A stretch of 64,000 nt of DNA from Burkholderiaceae bacterium (GTDB taxonomy: Bacteria > Pseudomonadota > Gammaproteobacteria > Burkholderiales > Burkholderiaceae_F), in the NCBI GenBank assembly GCA_019236735.1, contig JAFAIM010000071.1, forward strand, positions 1 to 64,000. Direction: 5' to 3'. Below the pieces are notes generated by a model. It was given only the letters and a program-made list of their open reading frames with translations. It was not told where the DNA came from and did no database searches. Below, in pieces: positions 17,343 to 26,928 of this stretch (positions are counted from its first letter, which is position 1; each line of letters starts with the position of its first letter). The position numbers and the translations under genes are program-made.

Positions 17343-18128
17343 TCACTTCAACCCGTGCAATTCGATCAACATGCGCCGCGCGTTCAGCGGCTTTCCCTCT
17401 AGATGGTATCCGATCAGCCGCTTCAACAGAGGTTGTGCGCCAGCCAGCGCGATCGGGTCGGACAGATCCCGCCGAGCCAGCGCGATCAACGCAGTGCCGC
17501 GCAGGCGATCCGGCTCGTCCGGATCGAAGCTGCGACGCAGGCCCGCGTGCAGGTCGAAGCGATACCATAAGGCCGGGTCGATCGGCTCGCCGTCGCGGCA
17601 CGATTGGAACGACGGCGCTACTCCCAGGTCGCGCAGCAGATCCAGTTCGAAGCAGCGTAGGACGCCGTCGCCGGCGGCACTGCCGCTCGCCAGTGCCGCC
17701 AGCGACTGCACGTAGGAAGCGAACAAGCCGGGATGCGCGTCCGCACGCGGCAGCAGACGCACGAGCAACTCGTTCAGATAGAAGGCGGCGAGCAGGCCCT
17801 CGCCGCGCAACGGAGCCAATCCTCCTTGCCATTCGGCGCGTACCAGCGTCTTGAGCTCGGCGCGGCCGGCCCACGACAGCGCAAGCGGCGAAAACGGCAG
17901 CAAGATTCCGCGAAACTGTGAGGCTGGTCGCTTGGCACCGCGCGCCACCAGCGCGATGCGGCCGAAGTCACGGCTCAGAATCTCGACAATCAGACTCGTT
18001 TCTCGCCACGGATAGCTATGCAGCACGAACGCCGGCTGGTGCTCCACCCGGGCCTCAAAGCTGCGCCGAGCGTACGTGCGGGCGGCCGTTTCGCCAGCGC
18101 TTTCGAGTCGAGCCGATGCGTCGTTCAC
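17343..18128 (-). CDS. recO: DNA repair protein RecO
   Basis: RecO helps RecR load RecA on SSB-coated single strands. The protein starts with an OB fold (PAFVLHSYPWRETSLIVEILSRDFGRIALVARGAKRP) and continues with the all-helical domain (LLAAFYLNELLVRLLPRADAHPGLFASY). The zinc-site Cys residues of some RecO proteins are absent. I chose GTG 18128 (VNDASARLESAGE, 261 residues), 34 bases after the era stop. A start at 18203 inside era would give 286 residues with a low-complexity N-terminus. Confidence 0.88.
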   Translation of the reverse strand: MNDASARLESAGETAARTYARRSFEARVEHQPAFVLHSYPWRETSLIVEILSRDFGRIALVARGAKRPASQFRGILLPFSPLALSWAGRAELKTLVRAEWQGGLAPLRGEGLLAAFYLNELLVRLLPRADAHPGLFASYVQSLAALASGSAAGDGVLRCFELDLLRDLGVAPSFQSCRDGEPIDPALWYRFDLHAGLRRSFDPDEPDRLRGTALIALARRDLSDPIALAGAQPLLKRLIGYHLEGKPLNARRMLIELHGLK

Positions 18129-18162
18129 GTCTGGACTTTCTGGCTGTGGAGAACTCCGGGCT

Positions 18163-19062
18163 TCAGAGCATTCCGTAGCCGAGGCGTTCGATCTGCGCAG
18201 CATCGTCGCGCCAGCGCCTACCCAGCTTCACCCACATTTCCAGATGTACCGGTTTTTCCAAAAGCCGCTCGATCTCCAGACGTGCCTGCCGCCCAATCTG
18301 CTTGAGCTTGCCGCCATCGGCTCCGATCACGATTCCACGGTGCGATTCGCGCTCCACCCAGATCGTCGCGCCCAGCACGGCGTGCCCCTCGGATTCGGTC
18401 CAGCGCTCGATTGTGACGGCCAGGCCGTACGGGATCTCGTCCCCGAGCAGCCGGATCGCTTTTTCCCGGATCATCTCGGTTGCCAGGAAGCGCACGCTGC
18501 GGTCGGTGAGTTGGCCTGGCTCGAACAGCGGCTCGCCGCGGGGGAGCCGCTCGCGCAGTGCTTTCAATAGTTCGTCCAACTGGTCGCCCCGTTCGGCGCT
18601 GACCGGAACGATATCGGCAAAGGAGTGGCGCCGCTGCGATTCATCGATCAACGGCAGCAGGCGGTTGCGTTCACGCAAGCGATCGATCTTATTGATGATC
18701 AGCACGACGGGCCCGGAGCCCGTGCGAGTCGCCAACATCTCCGCGATGCGCTCGTCTTCTGGGCGCCATCCGCGCGCTTCGATCATTAGCCCGACGACGT
18801 CGACTTGGCCCAGCAGTTGCGCAGCGCAGGCGTTCATGCGCTCGGACAGCAGCGACTTGCGCTCCCACTGCAGTCCTGGCGTGTCGACGAACACGTACTG
18901 CGCATCGGGCCGGGTCAGCACCGCGCGGATGCGGTGCCGGGTCGTCTGCGCCTTGCGCGAAGTAATCGACACCTTCTGCCCAACCAACGCGTTGATCAGG
19001 GTCGATTTGCCAACGTTGGGCCGCCCGATCAAGGCGATCAGGCCCGCTCGAAACTCGTTCAT
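18163..19062 (-). CDS. era: GTPase Era
   Basis: Era binds the 16S rRNA 3' end and assists 30S assembly. The 299-residue protein has G1 GRPNVGKST, the G3 region DTPGLQ, G4 NKID and a C-terminal KH domain (VTIERWTESEGHAVLGATIWVERESHRGIVIGADGGKLKQIG). The start MNEFRAGLIALIGRPNVGKST fits the family; upstream in-frame residues overlap rnc. One base separates it from the rnc stop, an rnc-era coupling known from E. coli. Confidence 0.97.
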   Translation of the reverse strand: MNEFRAGLIALIGRPNVGKSTLINALVGQKVSITSRKAQTTRHRIRAVLTRPDAQYVFVDTPGLQWERKSLLSERMNACAAQLLGQVDVVGLMIEARGWRPEDERIAEMLATRTGSGPVVLIINKIDRLRERNRLLPLIDESQRRHSFADIVPVSAERGDQLDELLKALRERLPRGEPLFEPGQLTDRSVRFLATEMIREKAIRLLGDEIPYGLAVTIERWTESEGHAVLGATIWVERESHRGIVIGADGGKLKQIGRQARLEIERLLEKPVHLEMWVKLGRRWRDDAAQIERLGYGML

Positions 19063-19063
19063 G

Positions 19064-19867
19064 CTAAGCCTGACCGGCCGGCTCGGCTTCCGGCGTTTGA
19101 TCCACCGGCGCTTCGCTGACGGGGCCCGGGGCTGCTGCAGGGGCGGCAATCTCTGCCGGCGGCACCGACTTGCGACGCGCGCGCCGCATCGCCTGCACCA
19201 TCGCTTGTGCGGCCTCCAGCGCCTGCTTGGCGGCCGACTGCTCAGCGGCCCGCCGGCTGCGCCCGCTGCCCCGCACCCCGACCTCGAGTTTGGGGATCGC
19301 GCATTCGACCTCGAATTCCTGGTTGTGCGCCGCTCCGCGCGTCTCCACCACCGTGTACACGGGCAGCGGCAGCCGCTTGGCCTGGAGGTACTCCTGCAGC
19401 AGCGTCTTGCTGTCCTTGCCGAGCGTCTTCGGATCGACCGCCTTCAAGACCGGCTCGAACAGGCGAGCGATCACGTCGCGTGCCCCATCGAAACCCCCGT
19501 CGACGAATACCGCGCCGAAAATCGCCTCGATCGTGTCGGCCAGGATCGAGGGGCGACGAAAGCCACCGCTTTTCATTTCGCCCTCGCCGAGCCGCAGAAA
19601 TTCACTCAGGCCCAGGCGTTCGGCAATCTCCGACAGCGACTGCTGCTTGACCAGATTGGCGCGCAACCTCGATAGATCGCCCTCGTCCAGGCGGCCGTAC
19701 TTCTGGAACAGCAGCTGCGCGATCACGCAGTTCAGTACCGCATCGCCGAGAAATTCCAGGCGTTCGTTGTGTACCGAACCGTGCGATCGGTGGGTGAGCG
19801 CCTGCTGCAGCAGCTCCGCGCCGGTGAATTGATAATGCAGGCGCTGCTCAAGCGCCCCCAGATCCAT
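19064..19867 (-). CDS. rnc: Ribonuclease III
   Basis: RNase III cleaves double-stranded RNA, including the rRNA precursor. The 267-residue protein has the signature [12 protein letters not shown], the second acidic cluster [16 protein letters not shown] (catalytic Asp/Glu), and a C-terminal dsRNA-binding domain ([20 protein letters not shown]...[13 protein letters not shown]). A 40-residue Ala/Pro-rich tail beyond the dsRBD is an extension relative to E. coli (226 residues). ATG 19867 is preferred to an in-frame TTG at 19885. Confidence 0.96.
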   Translation of the reverse strand: MDLGALEQRLHYQFTGAELLQQALTHRSHGSVHNERLEFLGDAVLNCVIAQLLFQKYGRLDEGDLSRLRANLVKQQSLSEIAERLGLSEFLRLGEGEMKSGGFRRPSILADTIEAIFGAVFVDGGFDGARDVIARLFEPVLKAVDPKTLGKDSKTLLQEYLQAKRLPLPVYTVVETRGAAHNQEFEVECAIPKLEVGVRGSGRSRRAAEQSAAKQALEAAQAMVQAMRRARRKSVPPAEIAAPAAAPGPVSEAPVDQTPEAEPAGQA

Positions 19868-19891
19868 GTGCCCGCCTGTTGGCAACCCCGG

Positions 19892-20296
19892 TCACCGCGA
19901 CTTGCCGTGCTTCTCGCGCGTCGAGCCGGAATAGTCGATCACCAGCCGCACGTTGTCCGCAATCGGCACCGAATACGAGTATGCGAAGGAGATCACGACT
20001 CCGTCGTCTTCCTTCGTGATTTCGAGATCCTTGCTGCTGATCGACTTGATGTCGTCGATCGTCGCGTACTTGTCGAAGGCCGATCGAATCTCGCGCACCG
20101 TTTGTCCCTCGTTCTTGATCTTCTGGATCGCGCGGTCGATCGCCAGGTATTCGATCAAGGACGGCACCAGCTTGAAGCCGATCGTCAGCAGCATGATCGC
20201 GATCAGCCCGATGAAGATCAGGCTGACCAGGCTCAGCCCGCGCTGGCGCGCCGGCGCAGCTCCCCGCTTACTGAAAACTGCCGATCCGTCCCACAT
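19892..20296 (-). CDS. DUF4845 membrane protein
   Basis: The 134-residue protein has one N-terminal helix (GLSLVSLIFIGLIAIMLLTIGFKLV) preceded by basic residues, as in pilin-like proteins. A periplasmic domain follows (IQKIKNEGQTVREIRSAFDKYA...VVISFAYSYSVPIADNVRLVIDYSG). This is DUF4845, usually found between lepB and rnc in betaproteobacteria. Function is unknown. Its ATG lies 29 bases inside the lepB 3' end, suggesting translational coupling. Confidence 0.88.
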   Translation of the reverse strand: MWDGSAVFSKRGAAPARQRGLSLVSLIFIGLIAIMLLTIGFKLVPSLIEYLAIDRAIQKIKNEGQTVREIRSAFDKYATIDDIKSISSKDLEITKEDDGVVISFAYSYSVPIADNVRLVIDYSGSTREKHGKSR

Positions 20297-21233
20297 TTCC
20301 GAAGTTCATCCAGATGAAGAACGCACGACCAACGAGGTTGCGATCCGGGACAAAGCCCCAGAAGCGGCTGTCCTCACTGTTATCCCGATTGTCGCCCATC
20401 ACGAAGTAGCTATCCGGAGGCACCGTGCAAGCCACGCCGCCGGCACTGTAGACGCATGCGTCCCGGTCTGTATGCTGCGCCGCGGGATGAATTGCCGTGC
20501 CTTCGCCCTCGTTGAAGATGATCCGGTGATCCACCGATCCCAGCGTCTCGACGAACTGCAGGTAGGTCTGGCCTCGTCCTGGGTCCAGATACGGCCCGGC
20601 TTCCCGCATCGCTACGACTTTGCCGTTGATCGTAAGGCGGCGGTCGTGGTAATCGACCCGGTCACCCGGCAGGCCGACTACCCGCTTAATGTAATCCTGG
20701 CTGGGTTGATGCGGGTAACGGAACACGATCACGTCTCCCCTTTGCGGGTGGTCAAGCTCAATGAGGGTCCGATTCACCACCGGTAGCCGGATGCCGTAGC
20801 GGAATTTGTTCACCAGAATCAAATCCCCTATCTGTAATGTGGGTATCATTGATCCGGACGGGATTCGGAACGGCTCGAACAGGAACGAGCGCAGCACGAA
20901 AACGAGCGCGATCACCGGGAAAAATCCGGCCGTGTACTCGACCCACCAGGGTCGGCGCAGCAGCTCCTCTTGCAGCGCAGTGCGCTCCTTCGCGAGCGGC
21001 TCGGATCGCCCCTCCTGCGCCGACCGGTTGCGCCGGTCGAATTCGAGCAGGGCGCGCACCGCGTTTTCGCGCCGGCGCGGCGCGAACAACCACATCTCGG
21101 CTGCGAAGTACACGCCGCTCACCAGAGTGCACAGGAATAGGAACAAGGCGAAGTCCGTCGGTACCACGCCGCCGATCATCGCCAGCACGTAGGCGCCCAG
21201 GGCTGCCAAAACGATCGCAGTGAGCGGGCTCAC
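20268..21233 (-). CDS. lepB: Signal peptidase I
   Basis: LepB cleaves signal peptides of exported proteins on the periplasmic face of the inner membrane. The 321-residue protein has membrane helices near residues 4-22, 26-50 and 100-120. The Ser-Lys dyad is in IPSGSMIPTLQIGDLILV (Ser) and YIKRVVGLPGDRV (Lys), and MGDNRDNSEDSRFWGFV is box E. The start is GTG 21233, which shares one base with the lepA stop (TAGTG). Confidence 0.95.
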   Translation of the reverse strand: MSPLTAIVLAALGAYVLAMIGGVVPTDFALFLFLCTLVSGVYFAAEMWLFAPRRRENAVRALLEFDRRNRSAQEGRSEPLAKERTALQEELLRRPWWVEYTAGFFPVIALVFVLRSFLFEPFRIPSGSMIPTLQIGDLILVNKFRYGIRLPVVNRTLIELDHPQRGDVIVFRYPHQPSQDYIKRVVGLPGDRVDYHDRRLTINGKVVAMREAGPYLDPGRGQTYLQFVETLGSVDHRIIFNEGEGTAIHPAAQHTDRDACVYSAGGVACTVPPDSYFVMGDNRDNSEDSRFWGFVPDRNLVGRAFFIWMNFGNVGRIGSFQ

Positions 21234-23023
21234 TAGTCCTCCACTTGCAAGATGGCCAGGAACGCCTCCTGGGGGATTTCGACATTGCCGACCTGCTTCA
21301 TGCGCTTTTTGCCGGCCTTCTGCTTTTCCAACAGCTTGCGCTTGCGCGTGATATCGCCCCCGTAGCACTTGGCGAGCACGTTCTTGCGCAGTGCCTTGAC
21401 GTTCTCGCGCGCAATGATCGTCGAGCCGATCGCACCCTGGATCGCGACATCGAACATCTGGCGCGGAATCAGCTCGCGCATCTTGGTCACGAGCTCGCGC
21501 GCGCGCCGCGTAGCGTTGGAGCGGTGCACGATCACCGACAGTGCATCGACCCGATCGCCGTTGATCAGCAAGTCGACCTTCACCACGTCGGCCGGCCGAC
21601 TTTCGCGCATTTCGTAGTCCATCGACGCATATCCGCGCGACACCGATTTGAGGCGATCAAAGAAATCGAGCACGATCTCCGCCAACGGCAGCTCGTAGGC
21701 CAGATGCGCCTGGCGACCGTGATAGCTCAGGTTGGTCTGCGTGCCGCGCTTGTTCGTGCACAGCGTGATCACGGCACCCACGTACTCTTGCGGCACGAAG
21801 ATCGTGACCGCGACCATTGGCTCCCGCAGCTCGGCGATCCTGGCCGGATCGGGCATCTTCGAGGGGTTATCGACCTGAAGCACGGTTCCGTCGCGCAGGA
21901 CCACCTCGTAGACGACCGACGGCGCCGTCGTAATCAGGTCCATGTCGTATTCGCGCTCCAGGCGCTCCTGCACGATGTCCATGTGCAACAGGCCGAGAAA
22001 CCCGCAGCGGAAGCCGAAGCCCAGCGCCTGCGACACCTCCGGCTCGAAGTGCAGTGCTGCGTCGTTGAGCTGCAGCTTGGTCAGCGCATCGCGCAGCGCC
22101 TCGTACTGGTTCGCTTCCACCGGGTACAGCCCAGCGAACACCTGCGGCTTGACTTGCCGGAACCCCGGAAGCGGACGGGCGGCGGGGTGCGTGCTGTGGG
22201 TGACGGTGTCGCCAACGTGCGCGTCCCGCAGATCCTTGACTCCCGCCACGACGAAACCCACCTCGCCCGCCGCCAGTTGCTCGCGCGACTGCGCCTTCGG
22301 GGTGAACACGCCGACCTGCTCGCATAAGTGTGCAGCGCCGGTGGCCATCAACAGCAATCTGTCCTTCGGACGCAGCACGCCGTTGACCATCCGCACCAGC
22401 ATCACGACCCCGACGTAGTTGTCGAACCAGGAATCGATCACCAGCGCCTGCAGCGGCTTGTCCGGATCACCCCGCGGCGCCGGGATGCGCTCGATCACTC
22501 GCTCTAAGATCTCATCCACGCCCTGGCCGGTCTTGGCGCTGGCCAAGATCGCGTCGTGCGCGTCGATCCCAATCACGTCCTCGATCTGCGCCCGCGCCTG
22601 CTCGGGATCGGCCTGCGGCAGATCCATCTTGTTCAAAACCGGTAGCACCTCGACGCCGAGCTCGATCGCCGTGTAGCAGTTGGCAACGGTCTGCGCTTCG
22701 ACCCCCTGCGAGGCATCGACCACGAGCAGCGCGCCCTCGCACGCCGACAGCGATCGGCTCACCTCGTAGGAGAAATCGACGTGCCCCGGCGTGTCGATCA
22801 GGTTCAGGTTGTAGACGTTGCCGTCGCGCGCGCAGTACTGCAAGGCCGCGGTCTGCGCTTTGATCGTGATCCCGCGCTCCCGCTCCAGGTCCATCGAGTC
22901 GAGCACCTGCTCGGCCATCTCCCGCTCGGCGAGACCACCACAGCGCTGGATCAGCCGGTCCGCTAGAGTCGATTTGCCGTGGTCGATGTGGGCGATGATC
23001 GAAAAGTTACGGATGTGCTGCAT
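21233..23023 (-). CDS. lepA: Elongation factor 4 (LepA)
   Basis: LepA is a ribosome-bound GTPase that back-translocates or aids 30S maturation. The 596-residue protein has G1 [10 protein letters not shown]2 [10 protein letters not shown]3 DTPGHVDF and G4 NKMD. The LepA-specific C-terminal domain ends with [22 protein letters not shown]. Family length is about 600. It is directly upstream of lepB, as in most proteobacteria. Confidence 0.97.
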   Translation of the reverse strand: MQHIRNFSIIAHIDHGKSTLADRLIQRCGGLAEREMAEQVLDSMDLERERGITIKAQTAALQYCARDGNVYNLNLIDTPGHVDFSYEVSRSLSACEGALLVVDASQGVEAQTVANCYTAIELGVEVLPVLNKMDLPQADPEQARAQIEDVIGIDAHDAILASAKTGQGVDEILERVIERIPAPRGDPDKPLQALVIDSWFDNYVGVVMLVRMVNGVLRPKDRLLLMATGAAHLCEQVGVFTPKAQSREQLAAGEVGFVVAGVKDLRDAHVGDTVTHSTHPAARPLPGFRQVKPQVFAGLYPVEANQYEALRDALTKLQLNDAALHFEPEVSQALGFGFRCGFLGLLHMDIVQERLEREYDMDLITTAPSVVYEVVLRDGTVLQVDNPSKMPDPARIAELREPMVAVTIFVPQEYVGAVITLCTNKRGTQTNLSYHGRQAHLAYELPLAEIVLDFFDRLKSVSRGYASMDYEMRESRPADVVKVDLLINGDRVDALSVIVHRSNATRRARELVTKMRELIPRQMFDVAIQGAIGSTIIARENVKALRKNVLAKCYGGDITRKRKLLEKQKAGKKRMKQVGNVEIPQEAFLAILQVED

Positions 23024-23047
23024 CGGGTGCAGTGGCGGGCTACGCCG

Positions 23048-23103
23048 GTCAGGCGGGTAGGCCTGACGCGCAAAGGGGGTGAACCGTCAGGAATCACCCC
23101 CTT
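23048..23103. repeat. Two tandem hairpins in the mucD-lepA gap
   Basis: GTCAGGC/GCCTGAC (23048-23054 and 23061-23067, 6-base loop) is followed by AAGGGGGTGA/TCACCCCCTT (23073-23082 and 23094-23103, 11-base loop). Both stems are perfect. No U-run follows on either strand, so they are not classical terminators. Since mucD and lepA are co-oriented, they may act as a processing or attenuation site that lowers read-through from the stress operon into lepA. Confidence 0.5.
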
Positions 23104-23174
23104 GCAGCCGTTCTTCCGAATTCGGCCAGGCGCCGGCAGGCAAAAAAGCGATTGTACCCCGGCGATGGACTCGG

Positions 23175-24614
23175 CTAGTGCTCGGACGGACGCACAAGGA
23201 CGAACCGACTCTGCTCGCCGCTACGCACCAGCAGCGCGGCCGCCTTCGTCGGATCCAGCTTCGCCACCACCTCCGCGTATTGCTTCGCCCCGGTCACCTC
23301 CACGTTGTTGATCGAGACGATGTAGTCTCCGGCGCGAATCCCCGCCAGCGCGGCAGCGCCGTCAGCGCTATCGACCTGAACGCCGCCTTTGATCTTCAAC
23401 TCCTTCTGCTGGTCGGCCGGCACGTCGGAAACGACCAGCCCGAGCACATCAGCGGCCGGCGTCGGTCCGCGCTCCTGGTCCCCACGCGCCTGTTTCGGCT
23501 GATCGGGGAGCTCGCCGACGGTCACCACCAGGTCGCGCGGGGCGCCGTTGCGCCAGACCGTCGTGGTTACTTTGGTACCGGGCTTGGTCGCTGCGACCAT
23601 TCGCCGCAGGTCGCTCGAGCTTTCGACCGGCTTGCTCTCGTACTTGATGATCACGTCGCCCGGCTTGACCCCAGCCTTGTCTGCCGGACCATCGCCCTCG
23701 ACGCTCGAAACCAGCGCTCCGGCAGCCCGTTGCAGTCCGATCGCATCGGCCACCTCGTGCGACACCTCTCCGATCAACACGCCGATACGGCCGCGCACAA
23801 CCCTGCCTTGCGTCCGCAGCTGGTCGCTGATCCGCATCGCCTCGTCGATCGGGATCGCGAACGAGATTCCAGCGTACGAGCCCGAAGTCGTGAAGATCTG
23901 CGAATTGATCCCGATCACCTCACCCTTCATGTTGATCAGTGGTCCGCCCGAATTGCCGGGGTTGACGGCAGCGTCGGTCTGAATGAAGGGCAGCAATTCC
24001 CCCGTCTCGCGGGCCTTGGCGCTCACGATTCCTGCCGTAACGGTGTTCTGCAAGCCGAACGGAGACCCGATCGCGATCACCCATTCGCCCACCTTCAGCT
24101 TCACCGGATCCCCGATCTTGATCGTCGGCAAGCCGCTGCCGTCGATCTTGACCAGTGCCACGTCGCTACGCTGGTCGGAACCGATCAGCCGCCCTTTGAA
24201 CTCCCGCTTGTCCGGCAGCGTGACGGTGATCTCGTCGGCGCCCTCGACTACGTGGTGATTCGTCAGCACGTAACCGTCGGACGAAATAATGAATCCGGAT
24301 CCCTGTCCGTGCGGAACCTCACGGTCCGGCCGCGGCGTCCGTGGCTGCGGTCCCGGGCGTGGATTCGGATTCGGTCCCGGTTGCGGGAAGAAGCGGCGGA
24401 AGAAATCCCAACCCGGGTCGTTCTCGTCCAAGTCGGGGAACTGCTGCATGCGCGATTGCGAAAGCCGCGCGGTCGTGCGGATGTTCACGACCGCCGGCGC
24501 GGTGCGCTCTACCAGCTCGCTGAAATCCGCCGGCCCGGTGGGCTGCGCCACGCAAGCCTGCGAGGTGACAAGCGCGACCGCCAGGAAGATGCTGCTTACA
24601 AGTGCCTTTCCCAT
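23175..24614 (-). CDS. mucD: DegP/MucD-type periplasmic serine protease
   Basis: An HtrA-family protease that degrades or refolds damaged envelope proteins. The 479-residue protein has a signal peptide (ALVSSIFLAVALVTSQACVAQ) and a trypsin-like domain with triad His (TNHHVV), Asp (SDVALVKI) and Ser (GNSGGPLI). Two PDZ domains follow (GRIGVLIGEVSHEVADAIG..., and one from ~390). A Pro/Arg-rich insert near 75-100 (PQPGPNPNPRPGPQPRTPRP) precedes the protease domain. It is the last member of rpoE-rseA-rseB-mucD. Confidence 0.95.
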   Translation of the reverse strand: MGKALVSSIFLAVALVTSQACVAQPTGPADFSELVERTAPAVVNIRTTARLSQSRMQQFPDLDENDPGWDFFRRFFPQPGPNPNPRPGPQPRTPRPDREVPHGQGSGFIISSDGYVLTNHHVVEGADEITVTLPDKREFKGRLIGSDQRSDVALVKIDGSGLPTIKIGDPVKLKVGEWVIAIGSPFGLQNTVTAGIVSAKARETGELLPFIQTDAAVNPGNSGGPLINMKGEVIGINSQIFTTSGSYAGISFAIPIDEAMRISDQLRTQGRVVRGRIGVLIGEVSHEVADAIGLQRAAGALVSSVEGDGPADKAGVKPGDVIIKYESKPVESSSDLRRMVAATKPGTKVTTTVWRNGAPRDLVVTVGELPDQPKQARGDQERGPTPAADVLGLVVSDVPADQQKELKIKGGVQVDSADGAAALAGIRAGDYIVSINNVEVTGAKQYAEVVAKLDPTKAAALLVRSGEQSRFVLVRPSEH

Positions 24615-24675
24615 GTCCCCTCTGCTCTATACGAAAATGGGGCGCCGAGACGCGCCCCGTCTGTGTGCAAACCGC

Positions 24676-25674
24676 TCAGTGGCTCGCCACGAACCGCACC
24701 GAGTCGGCAATCGAGCGCGTTGTCTCCGGCGGGACCTCTCCGACCGCTGTGATCCGAGCGTCGCCGAGCTGGCGCATGAACGCGCTAAACGGGCCACGCT
24801 GCTGCAGCGGGCCGGGATCGGCGGGCGCCGCACCCGGCTCGATGAACACCGAGATCGTCGCCAATCCGTCCGAGTAGACCGCCTGCAGCGCCGCTCGCTT
24901 CGCGTCCCCGCTCAGGCTGCGCTCGACCTCGGTGACCACCTGAAAGCCCTCCGGCGCCGTGACACTCCAGCCCTGCCGGATCAGCTCGATCTTGTGCGAA
25001 GCATGCTGTACCACGTCCCATCCGGCAGTCGACCACGACGGCTTCAATTCCACCATATTGATGGGCTCGCCGATTCGAACGTCGGAGAACGCGATCTGTT
25101 CGATCACCGCGTCGGCAGGGCCAACCACCTGTACCTTCAACAGCAACCCGCTCTTCGGCTCCACCCACAACCGATACCCGTACCGCAGCGAGTCGCGCGA
25201 CGCAAGCCGCAACACCCTGCAGTCGATACCGGCAACGCGCTCCAGTTCACCGGTGGTCAGAACATAGTGCTCCAGCACATGACTCACATCGAAATGCCCG
25301 AGCGCCGGGAAGCTCGCATGCGCCGCGGCGTGCTCGATGACGAGCCGCCGCACCTTAGGATACAGGCAGTGAACCTCGTCGCCCTGGCGTATGAATTCCC
25401 GGGGCCTGCCGTCCAGCATCAGCACGCGCTCGCGCGGCGCGGTCCCGTCGAAGTAATGGACAATGTGCGATGAGCGAATCTCGTCGCCGCGCTGGTATGT
25501 GATCGTGCCGGTGTAATCGGCATGCATTGCCGCCGTTTGAATCGCGCGCAGCCAGTCCATCGCGCTGCGCTCGTCGGCAGCCGGCGTAGCGACATCGTGG
25601 CCGCGCGCAGCCGCGTCCGTCAGACAGAGGGCCGCTCCAAGCAGCAGTGCGCTCGTCCACCGGCTGCACTGCAT
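24676..25674 (-). CDS. rseB: Sigma-E regulatory protein RseB/MucB
   Basis: RseB binds the periplasmic part of the anti-sigma factor RseA and protects it from the DegS-like protease until lipid or outer-membrane protein signals arrive. The 332-residue protein has a signal peptide and the large N-terminal MucB/RseB domain (YTGTITYQRGDEIRSSHIVHYFDG, RRLVIEHAAAHASFP, YGYRLWVEPKSGLLLKVQVV). A smaller C-terminal domain follows (WSVTAPEGFQVVTEVERSL). ATG 25674 is annotated; GTG 25689, which overlaps the rseA stop as GTGA, would add five residues and is equally plausible. Confidence 0.92.
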   Translation of the reverse strand: MQCSRWTSALLLGAALCLTDAAARGHDVATPAADERSAMDWLRAIQTAAMHADYTGTITYQRGDEIRSSHIVHYFDGTAPRERVLMLDGRPREFIRQGDEVHCLYPKVRRLVIEHAAAHASFPALGHFDVSHVLEHYVLTTGELERVAGIDCRVLRLASRDSLRYGYRLWVEPKSGLLLKVQVVGPADAVIEQIAFSDVRIGEPINMVELKPSWSTAGWDVVQHASHKIELIRQGWSVTAPEGFQVVTEVERSLSGDAKRAALQAVYSDGLATISVFIEPGAAPADPGPLQQRGPFSAFMRQLGDARITAVGEVPPETTRSIADSVRFVASH

Positions 25675-25685
25675 GCCGCAACGGC

Positions 25686-26315
25686 TCACCGCTCTGGCTC
25701 CCCCGACGTGCGGATGTATGCCACTGCGGCCGGCATGACACCGGTCGACGCCATTTCGCGATGGGCTTGGAAATACGCGTCCAGCTGTGGGCTGCGAGCC
25801 GCCATCGCGTTTGCGCCGTTGACACTGGCTGCGTTGCCTGCCTTGGACTCGGACGAGGTGCTTGCGTTGGCAAGGGTTGCCGGTCGCACCGCAGCGGGTA
25901 CCTGCACGGCTGTCTGGATCGATTGCGCGTCTGTGCCGCGCAGCTGCGGAAGTGCAACCACGACCAGCGTGCCGGCAGCGGCCGCCAGAGCCACGGCGCT
26001 GGCGACGTGGCGCCGCACCAAGGCTCCCGCCCCCGCCTGCAGGCGCGGGCCGATTCGAACCGGCTCGGCCCGCACTGCCTCGCACACGCGCACCACGAGC
26101 CGCGGCTGATGGCAGGCCGCCACCTCGTGCGACCGAAGTGCGTCGCCGGCGAGGTGGAACCATTCGAATTGCGCGCGAAGTTCGGGATCGCTTTTCAGGC
26201 GCTCGAGAATCAAGCGATGCTCCGGCGCATCGAGCTCGCCGTCGAGCCACGCCGAAAGCCGTTCCAGGTCCGCGTCGGCTAGGGCGGCCCTGCCAGTCCG
26301 GTTCGTTGCGCTCAT
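25686..26315 (-). CDS. rseA: Anti-sigma-E factor RseA/MucA
   Basis: A single-pass inner-membrane anti-sigma factor that holds RpoE. The 209-residue protein has a cytoplasmic N-terminal domain (LERLSAWLDGELDAPEHRLILERLKSDPELRAQFEWFHLAGDALRS) typical of RseA. A membrane helix lies near 107-128 (VASAVALAAAAGTLVVVALPQL), followed by a periplasmic tail. The start ATG 26315 has GGAG at a good distance; an in-frame TTG at 26321 is less likely. It lies 13 bases after rpoE. Confidence 0.92.
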   Translation of the reverse strand: MSATNRTGRAALADADLERLSAWLDGELDAPEHRLILERLKSDPELRAQFEWFHLAGDALRSHEVAACHQPRLVVRVCEAVRAEPVRIGPRLQAGAGALVRRHVASAVALAAAAGTLVVVALPQLRGTDAQSIQTAVQVPAAVRPATLANASTSSESKAGNAASVNGANAMAARSPQLDAYFQAHREMASTGVMPAAVAYIRTSGEPER

Positions 26316-26328
26316 CGGCAAATCTCCT

Positions 26329-26928
26329 TCACCAGCGTTGATCCTCGCGGGTTCCGAGCAAGGGCCGCAGCTCCGCAGCCACCGCTTCGCGAGCCCGGAA
26401 GATGCGCGATCGCACCGTTCCCACCGGGCAGTTCATTGCGGCAGCGATCTCGTCGTAGCTCATACCCTCAAGCTCCCGCAACACGATCGCCGTTCGCAGA
26501 TCTTCCGGCAGACGTTCGATCGCGCGGTTGACTGCCTCGCCGATCTGCTTGGACAACAGAACCGCATCGGGCGTTGCAACGTCCCGCAAGCCGACCGCCT
26601 CTTCCAGGTTCTCCGCATCCTCCAGGTCGCCGCTGGAGCGCGTTGGGGCGCGCCGTCCCTGCGCGGCGAAATGGTTCTTGGCGGTGTTGATCGCGATTCG
26701 ATACAGCCACGTGTAAAACGCACTTTCGCCGCGAAAGCTCGGCAGGGCCCGGTAGGCCTTGATGAAGGCCTCCTGGGCCACGTCCTCGATATCAGACGGG
26801 TCCCGGATAATCCGCGAAAGCAGGCGCGTGATTCTGCGCTGGTATTTGGAAACCAGCAATTCATACGCGTGCTTGTCTCCGCGCTGTACGCGAGTCACCA
26901 ACTGCCAGTCAACGTCGCGTTCGCTCAT
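26329..26928 (-). CDS. rpoE: RNA polymerase sigma-E factor
   Basis: An ECF sigma factor of 199 residues. Region 2 is YELLVSKYQRRITRLLSRIIRDPSDIEDVAQEAFIKAYRAL...FYTWLYRIAINTAKN, and region 4 is LPEDLRTAIVLRELEGMSYDEIAAAMNCPVGTVRSRIFRAREAV. It is nearly identical in pattern to E. coli RpoE. It should drive envelope-stress genes including its own operon. The ATG overlaps the stop of the upstream YgfX-like gene (ATGA). Confidence 0.97.
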   Translation of the reverse strand: MSERDVDWQLVTRVQRGDKHAYELLVSKYQRRITRLLSRIIRDPSDIEDVAQEAFIKAYRALPSFRGESAFYTWLYRIAINTAKNHFAAQGRRAPTRSSGDLEDAENLEEAVGLRDVATPDAVLLSKQIGEAVNRAIERLPEDLRTAIVLRELEGMSYDEIAAAMNCPVGTVRSRIFRAREAVAAELRPLLGTREDQRW

